Source of the DNA: Doryteuthis pealeii
Lineage: Eukaryota; Mollusca; Cephalopoda; Myopsida; Loliginidae
DNA length: 64,000 nt
NCBI GenBank assembly: GCA_023376005.1
Contig: CM042157.1
Span: 15,467,334-15,531,333, forward strand
Reading direction: 5' to 3'
A program made the translations under genes and the position numbers. Positions 9,958 through 19,480 of the stretch are shown here, one piece after another. Numbering within the stretch: position 1 is the first letter of the stretch; each line of letters opens with the position of its first letter. The notes beneath the pieces are model-generated. The model saw nothing but the letters and a program-made list of their open reading frames with translations, was not told the DNA's origin and searched no databases.

Positions 9958-11094
9958 GCTCAGTCTTATTCAGGATAAAAAAATTCGATGGAATGAAAGT
10001 GTTTCTTTGAAACATAGTAAATTATAGACCAACGTGCACCTTCAACTGAGACGAAACTGTAGCTCACATATTACGGACAAAGCGGAAGATTATTAGCAAA
10101 GGTGATCTATTGATCTTAGGTGGCTATAAACACAAACTCAGATGCGGATGTTATTGACAAGAAAACAATCACCTGGTTGTAAATTACTTTTTCTCTCTAT
10201 TGTACATGGTATTTTGGCTTGTACAGTGGCACAGTAACACCCGTCCTCGACCGATCAAGGTGCTAATTACAGGTTGTCTGTTTGCCATATTGGGTTTCGG
10301 TGGGGGTCATACGAACATCCACCTTTCTCTCGATCGATCCTAACGTCTTGGACGATCGCCTTTCCGGCGTTCACTCAATCATTCGATTGCTGCCAAGCAG
10401 ACTCCATCACAACATGGACCAGTTGTCGACGAGTACGCATGCGCAGTGTTTTATGCATTTCCGAACATGTACCTGTCGTGGGTGATAAATGCTCTACTTT
10501 CTGGGAAGCAAATGAAAGGAATAAATCTAACAAGGGATTCGTTTTCTTCGAACGGACAATGCAAGATATCCTTGCTCTCCACCAGATGTACTCCTCGATG
10601 CTCTCCCTTTGTTTCCAATTGAGCCTTTTCAATTATTACTCTTTTGCATTGAATATTTTGTAGCGTAAGAAAGAAAGAAATACAAATAAGAAATTTATTA
10701 ATCAATAGTAGTACAAATTATTAAATAAAAATATAAGTAAAAGAAAAACTTTATTGGTTTAAACTACTATTGAAGGGAGGCCATGCCTAATAGCGTGAAG
10801 CTAATCCCATGGACATGACCACCCTTGGACGCTCACAGGAAACAATACATGAAACACACAACGTAAACATATACATATATATCATGAGAAAAATTAGCCG
10901 TGTGAGAATCTAAATGCAAATCTGTTGTTTATAAGAGGCAATAAAATGATTTTTCAAAAGTATTTTAAGGACAAAATAATTTACTGAAACAAGCTTCATC
11001 TTTTCTTTATCAAAAAGTAACGACTGAACAGTATTCCAAGAATTAATTGCATTAAAACGAATCGATTTATGCCCAAAACTAACAGTGTTAATGA
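9958..11094. other. Unique non-coding stretch
   Basis: No convincing gene. A 129-codon + frame (10,274-10,663) has an in-frame stop in copy B, and overlapping minus frames lack an ATG or a conserved domain. An 85-codon minus frame (10,375-10,632) is open in both copies with one replacement, which is too little to claim coding. The stretch is less repetitive than the surroundings. Confidence 0.45.
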
Positions 11095-11335
11095 TAGGGA
11101 AATTAATGGTTATCTTCATAGAAAATGAACTCGGAGATCCGAGTTCAAATTCTGAAGAAGGCTTTTTGCATTTCACTTTACACTAATGCCCTTGAGAAAG
11201 GCTTGAATTCATCTCTTTTCCTGCCAGATATGGGTAGATAGTACGACAGATCCGGCTTTCTACCCTTGGTAAGTTATAAAAGAAGAAAAACTGAACTCAA
11301 ACCAACCATGGCAGGTTTGGAATTGTCCAAGAAAG
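11095..11335 (+). mobile_element. Old degenerate SINE S1
   Basis: TTAATGGTTATCTTCATAG resembles the S1 A box region, followed by GATCCGAGTTCAAATTCTG (box B), TGCCCTTGAGAAAGGCTTGA, and then diverged body blocks. The tail is lost. Confidence 0.7.
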
Positions 11336-11879
11336 ATGGTAGATTGCCTGTCCAGGACATCTTTCCAGTAAAAGTGGCTCGATCAGTGGTGGGGAACCTT
11401 TTTGGGTTAAAAGGTCACATTGATATGTGCACAAAATAGGCTGAACCCAATATATATTTAACATGTTTATAATAATAAAAGAAAGTGGCTCAAGTTACGT
11501 ATTAGTGATCAGAAAATGAAATTACCATTTTGAAAAAAAAAGAAAAAAATAAATAAATAAAAGGAAATAAAATGGTTACATCTTTAAAAAAAAAGGAAAT
11601 AGAATTGTTACATCTCAGATACATATTAACAATCCGGATAAGAAACAAATACGAACGAACATGAACATATCATCTCGGACTTAATTTCTGTTAAAGAGAA
11701 TGCGACAATCTCATTTTCTTCGCCGGTTGAAGGGAATAGGATTACCAAAATATAGCATCAAAACAAGAGTGTATCTCAGTCAGCCGTTGAACTTGTCAGC
11801 GAACCCATGGAAAAATTTAAATCAAAAGAAGAAATAAGATACTTGGCAATATCAATAATCCCAATAATAACTGAAGAAC
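11336..11879. other. A-rich non-coding DNA
   Basis: Several A-runs (11,540-11,600) and no element recognised. Confidence 0.45.
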
Positions 11880-11971
11880 GTGGGGTCACGCTGTGTAATG
11901 GTTATCATCGAAGGAAATGGACTCGGCGACACGAGTTCAAATCATGGACGAGGCTGTTTGCATTTCATATA
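11880..11971 (+). mobile_element. SINE S1 head fragment
   Basis: The head only: CACGCTGTGTAATGGTTATC, then CGACACGAGTTCAAATCATG and TTTGCATTTCATA. It is cut at 11,971 where an opposite-strand S1 begins, giving a head-to-tail chimera also present in copy B (49,203-49,293). Confidence 0.8.
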
Positions 11972-12252
11972 TGTATTTACCAATCTCTGCGCACGAGCAA
12001 GATGCGACACATGGTCAATTTCTTAAGCAGAGTTTAACAGTTTTGAATTCAGAGTTTTCCTTCTCCTGGACTGGTTGCCTAATCATGGTTAAAGAGTCCA
12101 GTCGGCCATACTATTTACTCATAACTGGAGGGAGAATAGTTGTGTGTATACCTTTCCCACGGGTAATAGTGCTTTATGAAATGCAAGCACCTCCGTTCAG
12201 GATTTGAACTCGTGTAGCAGAGTCGATTTTCTTTGGCAATGACTATTACAGT
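11972..12252 (-). mobile_element. SINE S1, near full length
   Basis: Minus strand. The tail is at 11,972 (TATGTATTTACCAATCTCTG). The body includes CTCCTGGACTGGTTGCCTAA. Box B complement GGATTTGAACTCG lies at about 12,198, and the degraded head ends near 12,250. It probably inserted into the S1 copy at 11,880. Confidence 0.85.
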
Positions 12253-12323
12253 ACGCCCTTCTAAAAGTGCAATGATTTAAAAGGCAGAACTGAAAACAAA
12301 AAGAGAGCAGCAAGAAGATTGCA

Positions 12324-12710
12324 TTTTATATAGCGCTAATACCCTTGGGAAAGGTAAGTATATACCTAACCCGTTCACCTGGGGTAGGTTATGACTCAAA
12401 GTCGCAAGCATGAGGTATCCATCGAGGATCGAATATTCAGAAGCAATGAATCTGCAAGATTAGTTTACTAACAAGATGATGCCCAAACTTACTACAGGAA
12501 ATGTATGAATCCAGCTATTCTCCCTCCAGCTATGGGTAAATAATAGAGCGAACTGAGTTCTTTAACTTTGTTTAGACAACCAGTAAGTAAAAGAGAAGTA
12601 AAAACTAACAGGTTTACATTCAGAGTTTTCCTTTTCCTTGACGGTTGCTTAAGAAATTGACAATGTGCCGCACCCTGCTTGTATGGGGGGGGGGGGTAGT
12701 GAAAACATAC
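12324..12710 (+). mobile_element. SINE S1 body split by a ~140-bp insertion
   Basis: The S1 body begins at ATTGCATTTTATATAGCGCT and reaches CCCTTGGGAAAGGTA at 12,357. It resumes at GGAAATGTATGAATCCAGC (12,497) and runs to CACCCTGCTTGTATGGGG at about 12,690. The insert 12,358-12,496 has no obvious terminal repeats. GGAAAGGTA and GGAAATGTA on either side could be an imperfect 9-bp target duplication. The head is missing. Confidence 0.75.
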
Positions 12711-13622
12711 TGAGTGAAAAATTCTTCATCTAAAATTTGAATAAGCTTTTTCCTTATTTCCTACTAGCTTAAAAGCCACCCTAACATGCAGCATTTAAGC
12801 TAGCTCCCGCAGAGAGTTCTTAATTCGGACTTCGGCCCAACGACACTTTATGCTTTGAGTACATATTCAATTTATCAAACTTCAAGCATATTTTGTTATC
12901 GTACAAAATAAATCGTCGTCAAAAAAAGTTACGTAAAAATCGCCGAAATCAATCGCAGTAATTAAAAGTTAGGAATAAAAAAAATGCGGTTTCCTGGACC
13001 GGATTCGGCCTAGAAAGTTTTTAATTTGTACGCAAAGACGGCCTGATCACAAAATGGTATGATATGTTGGAGTGCGGTCTTTTGGAGAAAAGTGGAAAAA
13101 TGTGACTCACTGACACACTGATATTCATATTTATTATCAGAGATGAAGTCTTAATAATTCCCATTTTCATAGGAAAAGAAATAAATAAAAAAAATGAAAG
13201 TTTCGAATAGTCATCAGATTTAACTACTGTTTTATTTTTTCCCCCATATCTTTTTTTCGGTTTTGCTTTATTAAATTATTTTCGTTTTCTTTTTCTTCTT
13301 TTGTTTGCTGCTCATTTGGGTCTACTCAAATGGCTAGTCAAGTTTCTCATTGGTTTTTGTTGTTGTTGTTGTTGTTGTTTATTTATTTATTATTTATTTC
13401 TATTTATTTTTTTATGTCCATGTGTGTAGTTTACTTCCTACAATCTCGTAATTACGCGCTATAAAACTCTCGTTTCCATGTTTCGATTTCCTTTCTCGAG
13501 AATTTAATTTTTCTTCACCAATCTTTTATTCTATTTCCTTTGACTTTTCTCATTCAAATTTTACCCGTAAAAATACAAAAAAAATCAAAAACAAAACCAA
13601 CAACTTTTATTCAAGTCCACTT
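12711..13622. other. AT-rich non-coding DNA
   Basis: Contains a (TTG)n run near 13,352-13,379 and TTTA/TTTAT-rich DNA after it. No gene is recognisable. Confidence 0.5.
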
Positions 13623-13624
13623 CT

Positions 13625-13679
<55 letters not shown>

Positions 13680-14197
13680 CCCCTCTCTCTCTCTCGATTT
13701 ATATCTCCTCTCCCTCTTCCCACTCTCTCTCTCCCTCTCTCTCCCCCACTCTCTATATTTCTGTCTCTCTCTTCTTCTCCTTCTCTCTCTCCCTTCCTCT
13801 CACTCTCTCTCTCTCTCGATTTCTCTCTCTCTCCCTCTCTCCCTCTTTCTCCCCTCCTCTCTCTCTCTCACTTACTCCCCCCTCTCGCTCTCTCGATTTC
13901 TATCTCCCTTCTCTCGCTCTCTCTCTCTCTCTCGATTCTCTCTCTCTCCCTCTACTCCCTCTCTCTCTCCCTCTACTCCCTCTCTCTCTCCCTCTCTCTC
14001 CCCCTCTCTCCACTTCTCTGCCTCTCTTTCCTTCTCTCACTCTCTCCCTCTCCTCTCTCGCTCTCTCTCGCTCGATTTCTATCTCTCTCTCCTCTTCCCA
14101 CTTTCTCTCTCTCCCTCTCTCTCCCCCTCTCTCCATTTCTCTGTCTCGCTCTCCTTCTCTCTTCTTCTCCTTCTCTTTCTCCCTCCCTCTCCCTATA

Positions 14198-14235
<38 letters not shown>

Positions 14236-14247
14236 GATCTCTCTTTC
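13623..14247. repeat. Long (CT)n polypyrimidine tract
   Basis: About 620 bp with almost only C and T on the + strand, interrupted every 60-100 bp by CTCGATTTCTAT-type punctuations that give it a loose higher-order period. It creates spurious open frames on both strands (Leu/Ser-rich on +, Arg/Glu-rich on -). Copy B has the tract at 50,946-51,515 with a very different internal arrangement. Confidence 0.95.
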
Positions 14248-15029
14248 CCCACCACATTTCCCCACTATGAAAACTCGCTAATTTTCAGGTCCATACTCTC
14301 CTTAAACGATTTTCGCGCGTTTTATCACCGCCTATCCTTCATTGGTATTTTTCTTTTAATCTTTATGTGCCTTCTTACTTCCGCCCATATTTTCTTTTAT
14401 TACTTTCACTTTCAGTTTCTTATTTTCTCTTCTACTTTTTTCCGCCCTTTTTTTCCGTTACTTTCTGCCAGAGGAGGCGCATTAATCATTTAAGGAACGG
14501 TAACCAGAATTGAAAATCAGTTGGGGGTGAGGGTCAGGCAAAAGGAAAGAACCAACGACACTTCTATCTTCCTCGGGCAATACAATTCTTCTGGATTTCA
14601 GAGAATGCTGACCTCAGAGTCAAATTGATTTTTATCCCGGTTTTTAGTTGCCTCGGGTAGTTGACGGGTGGGGGTTGGCAGCAAACGGGAATGTCGAGTT
14701 TGAAACCTCCAGGCCAAAGCACCGAGTCAAACTGCCGGTTTCGTGTCTATGGAAAATGCCAAAGATGACCGTCATTAGAATCTCCGGAAATCTTCTGCTG
14801 AAAGACATAAAGGAAGTGTCTGTGCCATTTGATTTGAACATGGATAAGAACTCAAGGGTTATCCACTGGAAGCTGAGGAGACTAGCAGTATCTCAATTGT
14901 AAATCAATTCATCTTTTCGTTCGAGTTACTACCAAACACCCAGCTTTGACGAAAGTTAAACATAAGCAACATTTAGCAGAGATGCAATTTGGATGGGGGA
15001 TCTGTTCCATTACGGTAATTTCTGAAAAC
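14248..15029. other. Unique stretch with a weak exon-like frame
   Basis: No confirmed gene. One + frame ends with a TAA near 14,899 and is open for about 84 codons, of which the last ~60 are identical in copy B. Its only upstream start is TTG, so it could at most be an internal or terminal exon. A T-rich segment ending in CCGGTTTTTAG at 14,647 could serve as a splice acceptor. I do not recognise the peptide. Confidence 0.3.
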
Positions 15030-15365
15030 GATAGTTTTTAGTATTATCTGCGTTATTCGGACTATTGTCTCCATCTTCAATGTTATTTGTACAACGTTTC
15101 GGCTGATATACCCTCCGGCCTTCTTCAGGTATTTCTTGTCGGACTCGGGAACCTTCTCGGCTCCCGAATACGACAAGAAAGTTCCCGAGTTCGAAAAGAA
15201 GGTTCCCGAGTCCGAGAAGGTTCCCGAGTCCGACAAGAAATACCTGAAGAAGGCCGGAGGGTATATCGGCCGAAACGTTGTACAAATAACAATGAAGATG
15301 GGGACAATAGTCCGAATAACGCAGATAATACTAATCTTCAAGCCTCATCTCAAACATTCAGAGAA
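15030..15365. repeat. Inverted-repeat (hairpin) element, copy 2
   Basis: The arms of about 120 bp, 15,040-15,160 and 15,214-15,334, are almost perfect reverse complements. The ~50-bp centre carries GTTCCCGAG-type minisatellite units. The right arm contains CTGAAGA (15,244-15,250), the stem GGCCG/CGGCC and GAAAC (15,272-15,276). The left arm carries the mirrored version at 15,096-15,127. Same family as 268-706 and 52,305-52,650. Confidence 0.85.
15244..15276 (+). ncRNA. Hammerhead-like core in hairpin element
   Basis: CTGAAGA, one extra A, a 5-bp stem GGCCG/CGGCC with a 10-nt loop, then GAAAC. This is the same arrangement as at 3174-3203, with an unrelated stem sequence. Compensated stems with a fixed core argue for RNA structure. 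Stems I and III are not evident, so self-cleavage is unproven. Confidence 0.3.
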
Positions 15366-15858
15366 ACGATAGTGTTTGGTTAGGTTGTTTTTTTGTTTTT
15401 TGTTTTTTTGGCAGGTGTCAGTAATTTCAAATTTTAAATAAACTTCGAACATTACTGTTAGAGACATCTAACGAAATAGACTCCAAGAGTTGCTTCCCTT
15501 ACATCAATGTTTATATTTTGAATGTACAACGCTAGCGTTCGTTCAGTTTATGTATTGGTCGTCAGCGAATAAGAAGCGTCTCATACACTCGGTATAAAAT
15601 AAATCGTTCTTGTTAAATTTTACAATAACCTTGGTTTACATTCATTATTTCCATTCAACATATTTTTATCTGTACATCAAGACATAACAATTACACAAAT
15701 AAAAGAAAGAGTAATGATATAAACAACATTTTAACAAATAAATATATGTACATATTTAAAGAATAATTTCGAACACAAATTACGTTACACTGTCTTGAAA
15801 TAGGACGATACTAACGGCAATAGAATGCACAAATGTGTCTCTTTTTTTTCTTCCCATA
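15366..15858. other. AT-rich non-coding DNA
   Basis: No feature. The site TAAATATATGTACA near 15,739-15,752 is the empty target of the 400-bp insertion found in copy B at 53,006-53,419. Confidence 0.6.
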
Positions 15859-16102
15859 ATATTAGCTCACTCTGTAGAGCGTCCAACTAGGAAACACAAG
15901 GATCCGGGTTCTAAACCGGCCCTCGCCAACTCAGCAAATGAGTAGCACAGGGATCTGTGCGGTAAAGTGAGCAGCTGATGGTAGGTGTGGCACTCCATCT
16001 CAGACGCCAAAACAATCTCCTTACTATAGAGCTAGTGAAAAAGGGTATATACTCCCTCGCTGTCTGGCTGATACCGGCTTTACGCCACCCCGTCGACTTT
16101 AC
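15859..16102 (+). mobile_element. SINE S2
   Basis: TTAGCTCACTCTGTAGAGCG head, degraded box B GGGTTCTAAACCGG, S2 body, 3' end CGTCGACTTTACGA. Its counterpart in copy B is at 53,525-53,760. Confidence 0.88.
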
Positions 16103-16104
16103 GA

Positions 16105-16310
16105 CACATTCTCACCACCCACTAAATCAATCATTCAATTTATAGAGGTTCGTTCATCGACATCTACATGGGTTATAATTTAATTTCTGTTAATTTATCA
16201 GTTAATTTCTGAAAACGATAGATATTATTCGCTCCCTTCATTTTCACCACCCACTAAATCAATCAATCACTTTCAGATTTTCGTTTATCGACATCTACAT
16301 GAGTCAGGTG
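16105..16310. repeat. ~130-bp direct duplication
   Basis: CACCACCCACTAAATCAATC occurs at about 16,112 and again at about 16,242, each followed by TTCGTT(C/T)ATCGACATCTACATG. Both units are also in copy B (about 53.77 and 53.90 kb). Confidence 0.8.
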
Positions 16311-16424
16311 TCTAACTTATTTTTAATGAGGAACAGTACCTTAAATTTATTTAAATGGTACGGTGTTAACCCTTCTTATCATACTAGTGAAAGAACACCA
16401 GTTAAAATAGGCATGAAAGTAAAC

Positions 16425-16464
<40 letters not shown>

Positions 16465-17240
16465 TAGCAGGATCTGTGGATATACTACATTATGAAAATC
16501 TAATTATTACAACGTTTGATATGTTTATTTAAGAGATGTTTCAAAATAGTTCAATATGTAAAAAGTAAAATAATCCCGAAATAGTCTCTCTCACTCTTTT
16601 TTTCATTTATTTGCCTCTCACACTCTCTTTCATTGGACGGAAGATATGATAGTCTGAGACAAACATTATTCCAGTGACGAGGAAGTGAAATCTGTAGTGA
16701 AGAAGTGTTTCAAAGAACAGTCAACAGAATTTTACGAGGCAGGGATACATACTCTCATTCGAAGGTGGAACATTGCTATTGAGAGAAACGGTTACTATGT
16801 GGAGAAGTAGGGATGCTAGTTTGTGACGCCTATATCCCTTGACCGAGAGTACCACGGATTAGCAAACCATTGTTAGTGAGTTCGATTCTCACAGGGTGCC
16901 CCATAATTCTGGCATTGTGCCACATCTAAGCTAAACTTAGTAAATAAGTATATCACTGGACCGAAGCAGTTCAAGCCGTGGTTGGGTAGCCACTGTGGGT
17001 AAGTAGTATCGTGGTAGTTGGTACACTGTGAATTGTTTCACTCCATATGTGATTTAAAAGCCGCACAGATGAACGTGCAACTCACGAAATTATGCATGAT
17101 GAGGTCGAACAAGTTTGTGAGGCCACAGAAGCAGCCAAGAATATTTGTTGTGCAGAAGGTGAAGGCGTAGTTGGTCACAGTAGAGTTACCAGATGAATGA
17201 AATTCCGGTCGTGTAGCAAGAAACTTAACCATCAGTCAAG
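16311..17240. other. Copy A-specific segment
   Basis: About 950 bp that copy B replaces with about 150 bp of different sequence (53,946-54,095). It includes an (AAT)n run at 16,427-16,463 and a tRNA-like T-arm near 16,870-16,902. No gene is seen; the 64-codon minus frame at 17,038-17,232 has no recognisable domain. Confidence 0.65.
16840..16902 (+). other. tRNA-like fragment
   Basis: GTGAG-TTCGATT-CTCAC forms a perfect T-arm, followed by GGGTGCCCCA like an acceptor 3' strand. The matching 5' acceptor strand and a D-arm are not found upstream. It is a SINE head remnant or tRNA relic and not a functional tRNA. Confidence 0.4.
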
Positions 17241-17249
17241 GTTGTTGTT

Positions 17250-17745
17250 GTTGGCATCCTTTCGTCTTGGAGATACGATGGAGTAGTGTCCATTTTTAAA
17301 AAAATTGGAACTACGTAGCCTGCGCGTGCTCATAGGGAGGATGAGCTGTTGCTCAAGCAGCAAATCCCCCTCTCTACAGTGCTGCTGTGATCCAAAGGAA
17401 AGGCAAGAAGCAAATGCATTCTGTCATCTGTGAGAGACAATAGAATAATGTCCAATTTTTTTATTGGAACTATGTAGCCTGGGTAGGTTCATATGGAGGA
17501 TGAGCTGTTGCCCAAGCAGCAAATCTCCCCTCTCCACTTTGCTGCTGTGATCCAAAGGAAAAGCAAGAAGCCCATGCATCCTTTCATTTGTGAGAGACAA
17601 TAGAATAATGTCCATTTTTTTATTGGAACTATGTAGCCTACGCGTGCTCATATGGAAGATGAGCTGTTGCCCAAACAGCAAATCCCCTCTCTACAGTGCT
17701 GCTGTGATCCAAAGGAAAGGCAAAAAGCCAATACAGTTTGGCAGC
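17250..17745. repeat. ~158-bp tandem repeat, three units in A
   Basis: The anchor GCTGCTGTGATCCAAAGGAA is at 17,381, 17,541 and about 17,698 (periods 160 and 157). Units also share GGAGGATGAGCTGTTGC and TTGGAACTA(C/T)GTAGCCT. Copy B has a single unit (54,110-54,290), so the expansion is specific to A or was lost in B. Confidence 0.92.
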
Positions 17746-18600
17746 GGTAGTGTCGCAGGAGTTGTTGAGTAGCATTGGATTTCAGCATCAGACTACTTTA
17801 GGAACTCCGGCTCCTGATTTGTATTCGTGGTCTACTTCCCTAGCCTTTCTTTAGGATGAGGTAAAGTCACTAGGCAGCGGTGGTTTTGTATCAGACTTTT
17901 CCTTGTCCTAGATGGGTTGCGGTCCAAGGCTAAAGAGCCTCTTCTGACCGGTTTGGGGATTTAAGTGAGTAGTAAGTACCCCAATCCTACTATTGTCGGT
18001 GTTCCTGACAAACCGTACATTCCAAAGTCGTGATCCAAATCAGAGATGTAAATCTGGCTAGTAACACTAAGATTGTTTGGTTATTTTGTGTTATGACATA
18101 TCAACCCTTGTGGACTATTAAGGTATCAGACAGTATTAGGCGAGCTCGGCATCTCATAGTTCAGTGTTATTCACTACCTTCACAACTTTAGCAAAAGCAT
18201 CCTGAGCTACCGAATTGTGCCTCACGTTATTTCAAAACTTTTTACTCGACCAAGTAATTCCAATGTCTGGGAGACATTACAATTTCAAATTTTGTTCAGT
18301 CATTCAAACTTCTTTTTTGTGTTCTTAATATTCTAGCGCCACAAAATTTTAGTCAATCCATTTTTCACTCTTCTTCATCTTTACAATTGCAATGAAAAGA
18401 GGGAAAAATCATTTCTTCCAAAAAATAGACAGAAAATGGCCACTAATAGAGCAATAAAAAAATTCACAGACGAAAACGTTTTTGTCTGCTCAGGTAATTC
18501 TCGCTATACAATCTATGCGAAATTTGTACTGTGATAAATTGCTTTCCTTTTTCTTTCTCTGTTATTTTAATGGCATATCCACATTCGTGGGTTATTCAAC
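17746..18600. other. Non-coding, mostly unique
   Basis: No recognised gene. Aligned with 54.29-55.14 kb with scattered substitutions. Confidence 0.45.
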
Positions 18601-18892
18601 GCCAAAACCCATATATATTTACCAACCCCTCCGCCCGAGCAGGATGCGACACAAGGTCAATTTCTTAAGCGGAGTTTAACAGGTTTGAATTCAGAGTTTT
18701 CCTTCTAGACTGATTACCTAGCCATGTTTAAAGAGTCCAGTCTGCCCTGCTATTTACCCATAGCTGGAGGGAGAATTGGATTCATATCTTTTCCAAGGGT
18801 ATTAGCGCCATGTGAAATTCCAACAGCTTCGTCCAGGAATTGAACTCGTGTTGACGAGTCCATTTCCATTAGACCACGCGCCAAAACCCATA
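18601..18892 (-). mobile_element. SINE S1 insertion with perfect 13-bp target duplication
   Basis: The S1 SINE on the minus strand (body 18,614-18,879) is flanked by GCCAAAACCCATA at 18,601-18,613 and 18,880-18,892. The tail side reads TATATTTACCAACCCCTCCG, and the head side ends in the complement of GGCGCGTGGTCTAATGG. Copy B has the single uninterrupted target at 55,145-55,157. The insertion is therefore present/absent between the two copies and young. Confidence 0.96.
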
Positions 18893-19480
18893 GTTGGGGG
18901 ATGAGAGGGTTCATAATTTTCACTAGGGTATTAATCCGAACAGTAAACGTAACTGCGTAACTGGAGTTTAAACTCGCTTACTACGATCTTATAGTCCGTA
19001 TGTTAGCCATTACACTACTGAGACTCCCCCGTGGTGAGCTGGAGCATCACAGTCTTCCTTTGTACGAAACTAAGCTAAGGTCATTGTAGCGGGGATAGTA
19101 TCAGTAAGTGTATCAATTATTAATAAAGCTTTCCAAATTCTATCGGTGTTATCGTTTCTCATTACAATAGACCATGACAGAAATTTTATGATTTTTACTG
19201 GGCCATATGGGTTACAGTTGAATGAACCATTGGTGTCTTTATCTATTTAACCCATAGCTGGGGGATGAGAGGATTAATAATTCCCCAATGAAACATACCC
19301 AATGACTTAGTTGTTCAGTCGTATTTGAAACACTACAGTATGTAATTAAATTCGAAGTGAGTGTTCCGCACTTGTGGGTTTTTGTTATATCTATCTCTAA
19401 ATTAATACGCTTGTTCCTAAATCTTCCGTCCATTATCATCTTGCACCACCCCCTGGTTAAAAATGAGACCGTCCAAGAGA
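18893..19480. other. Non-coding; single unit related to 146-bp array
   Basis: At about 19,100-19,185 the reverse complement matches the unit start of the array at 4150 (blocks GATAACACCGATAGA and TTTGGAAAGCTTTATT). The rest is unassigned. Confidence 0.55.

Noticed and set aside
10274..10663. 129-codon frame in unique DNA
   Set aside because: Starts with TTG, and copy B has an in-frame stop.
10451..10705. Minus-strand frame with a signal-peptide-like N-terminus
   Set aside because: The apparent start is TTG rather than ATG, and the upstream part is interrupted in copy B.
13540..14493. 317-codon open frame
   Set aside because: It is the translation of the CT tract (Leu/Ser repeats), not kept in copy B.
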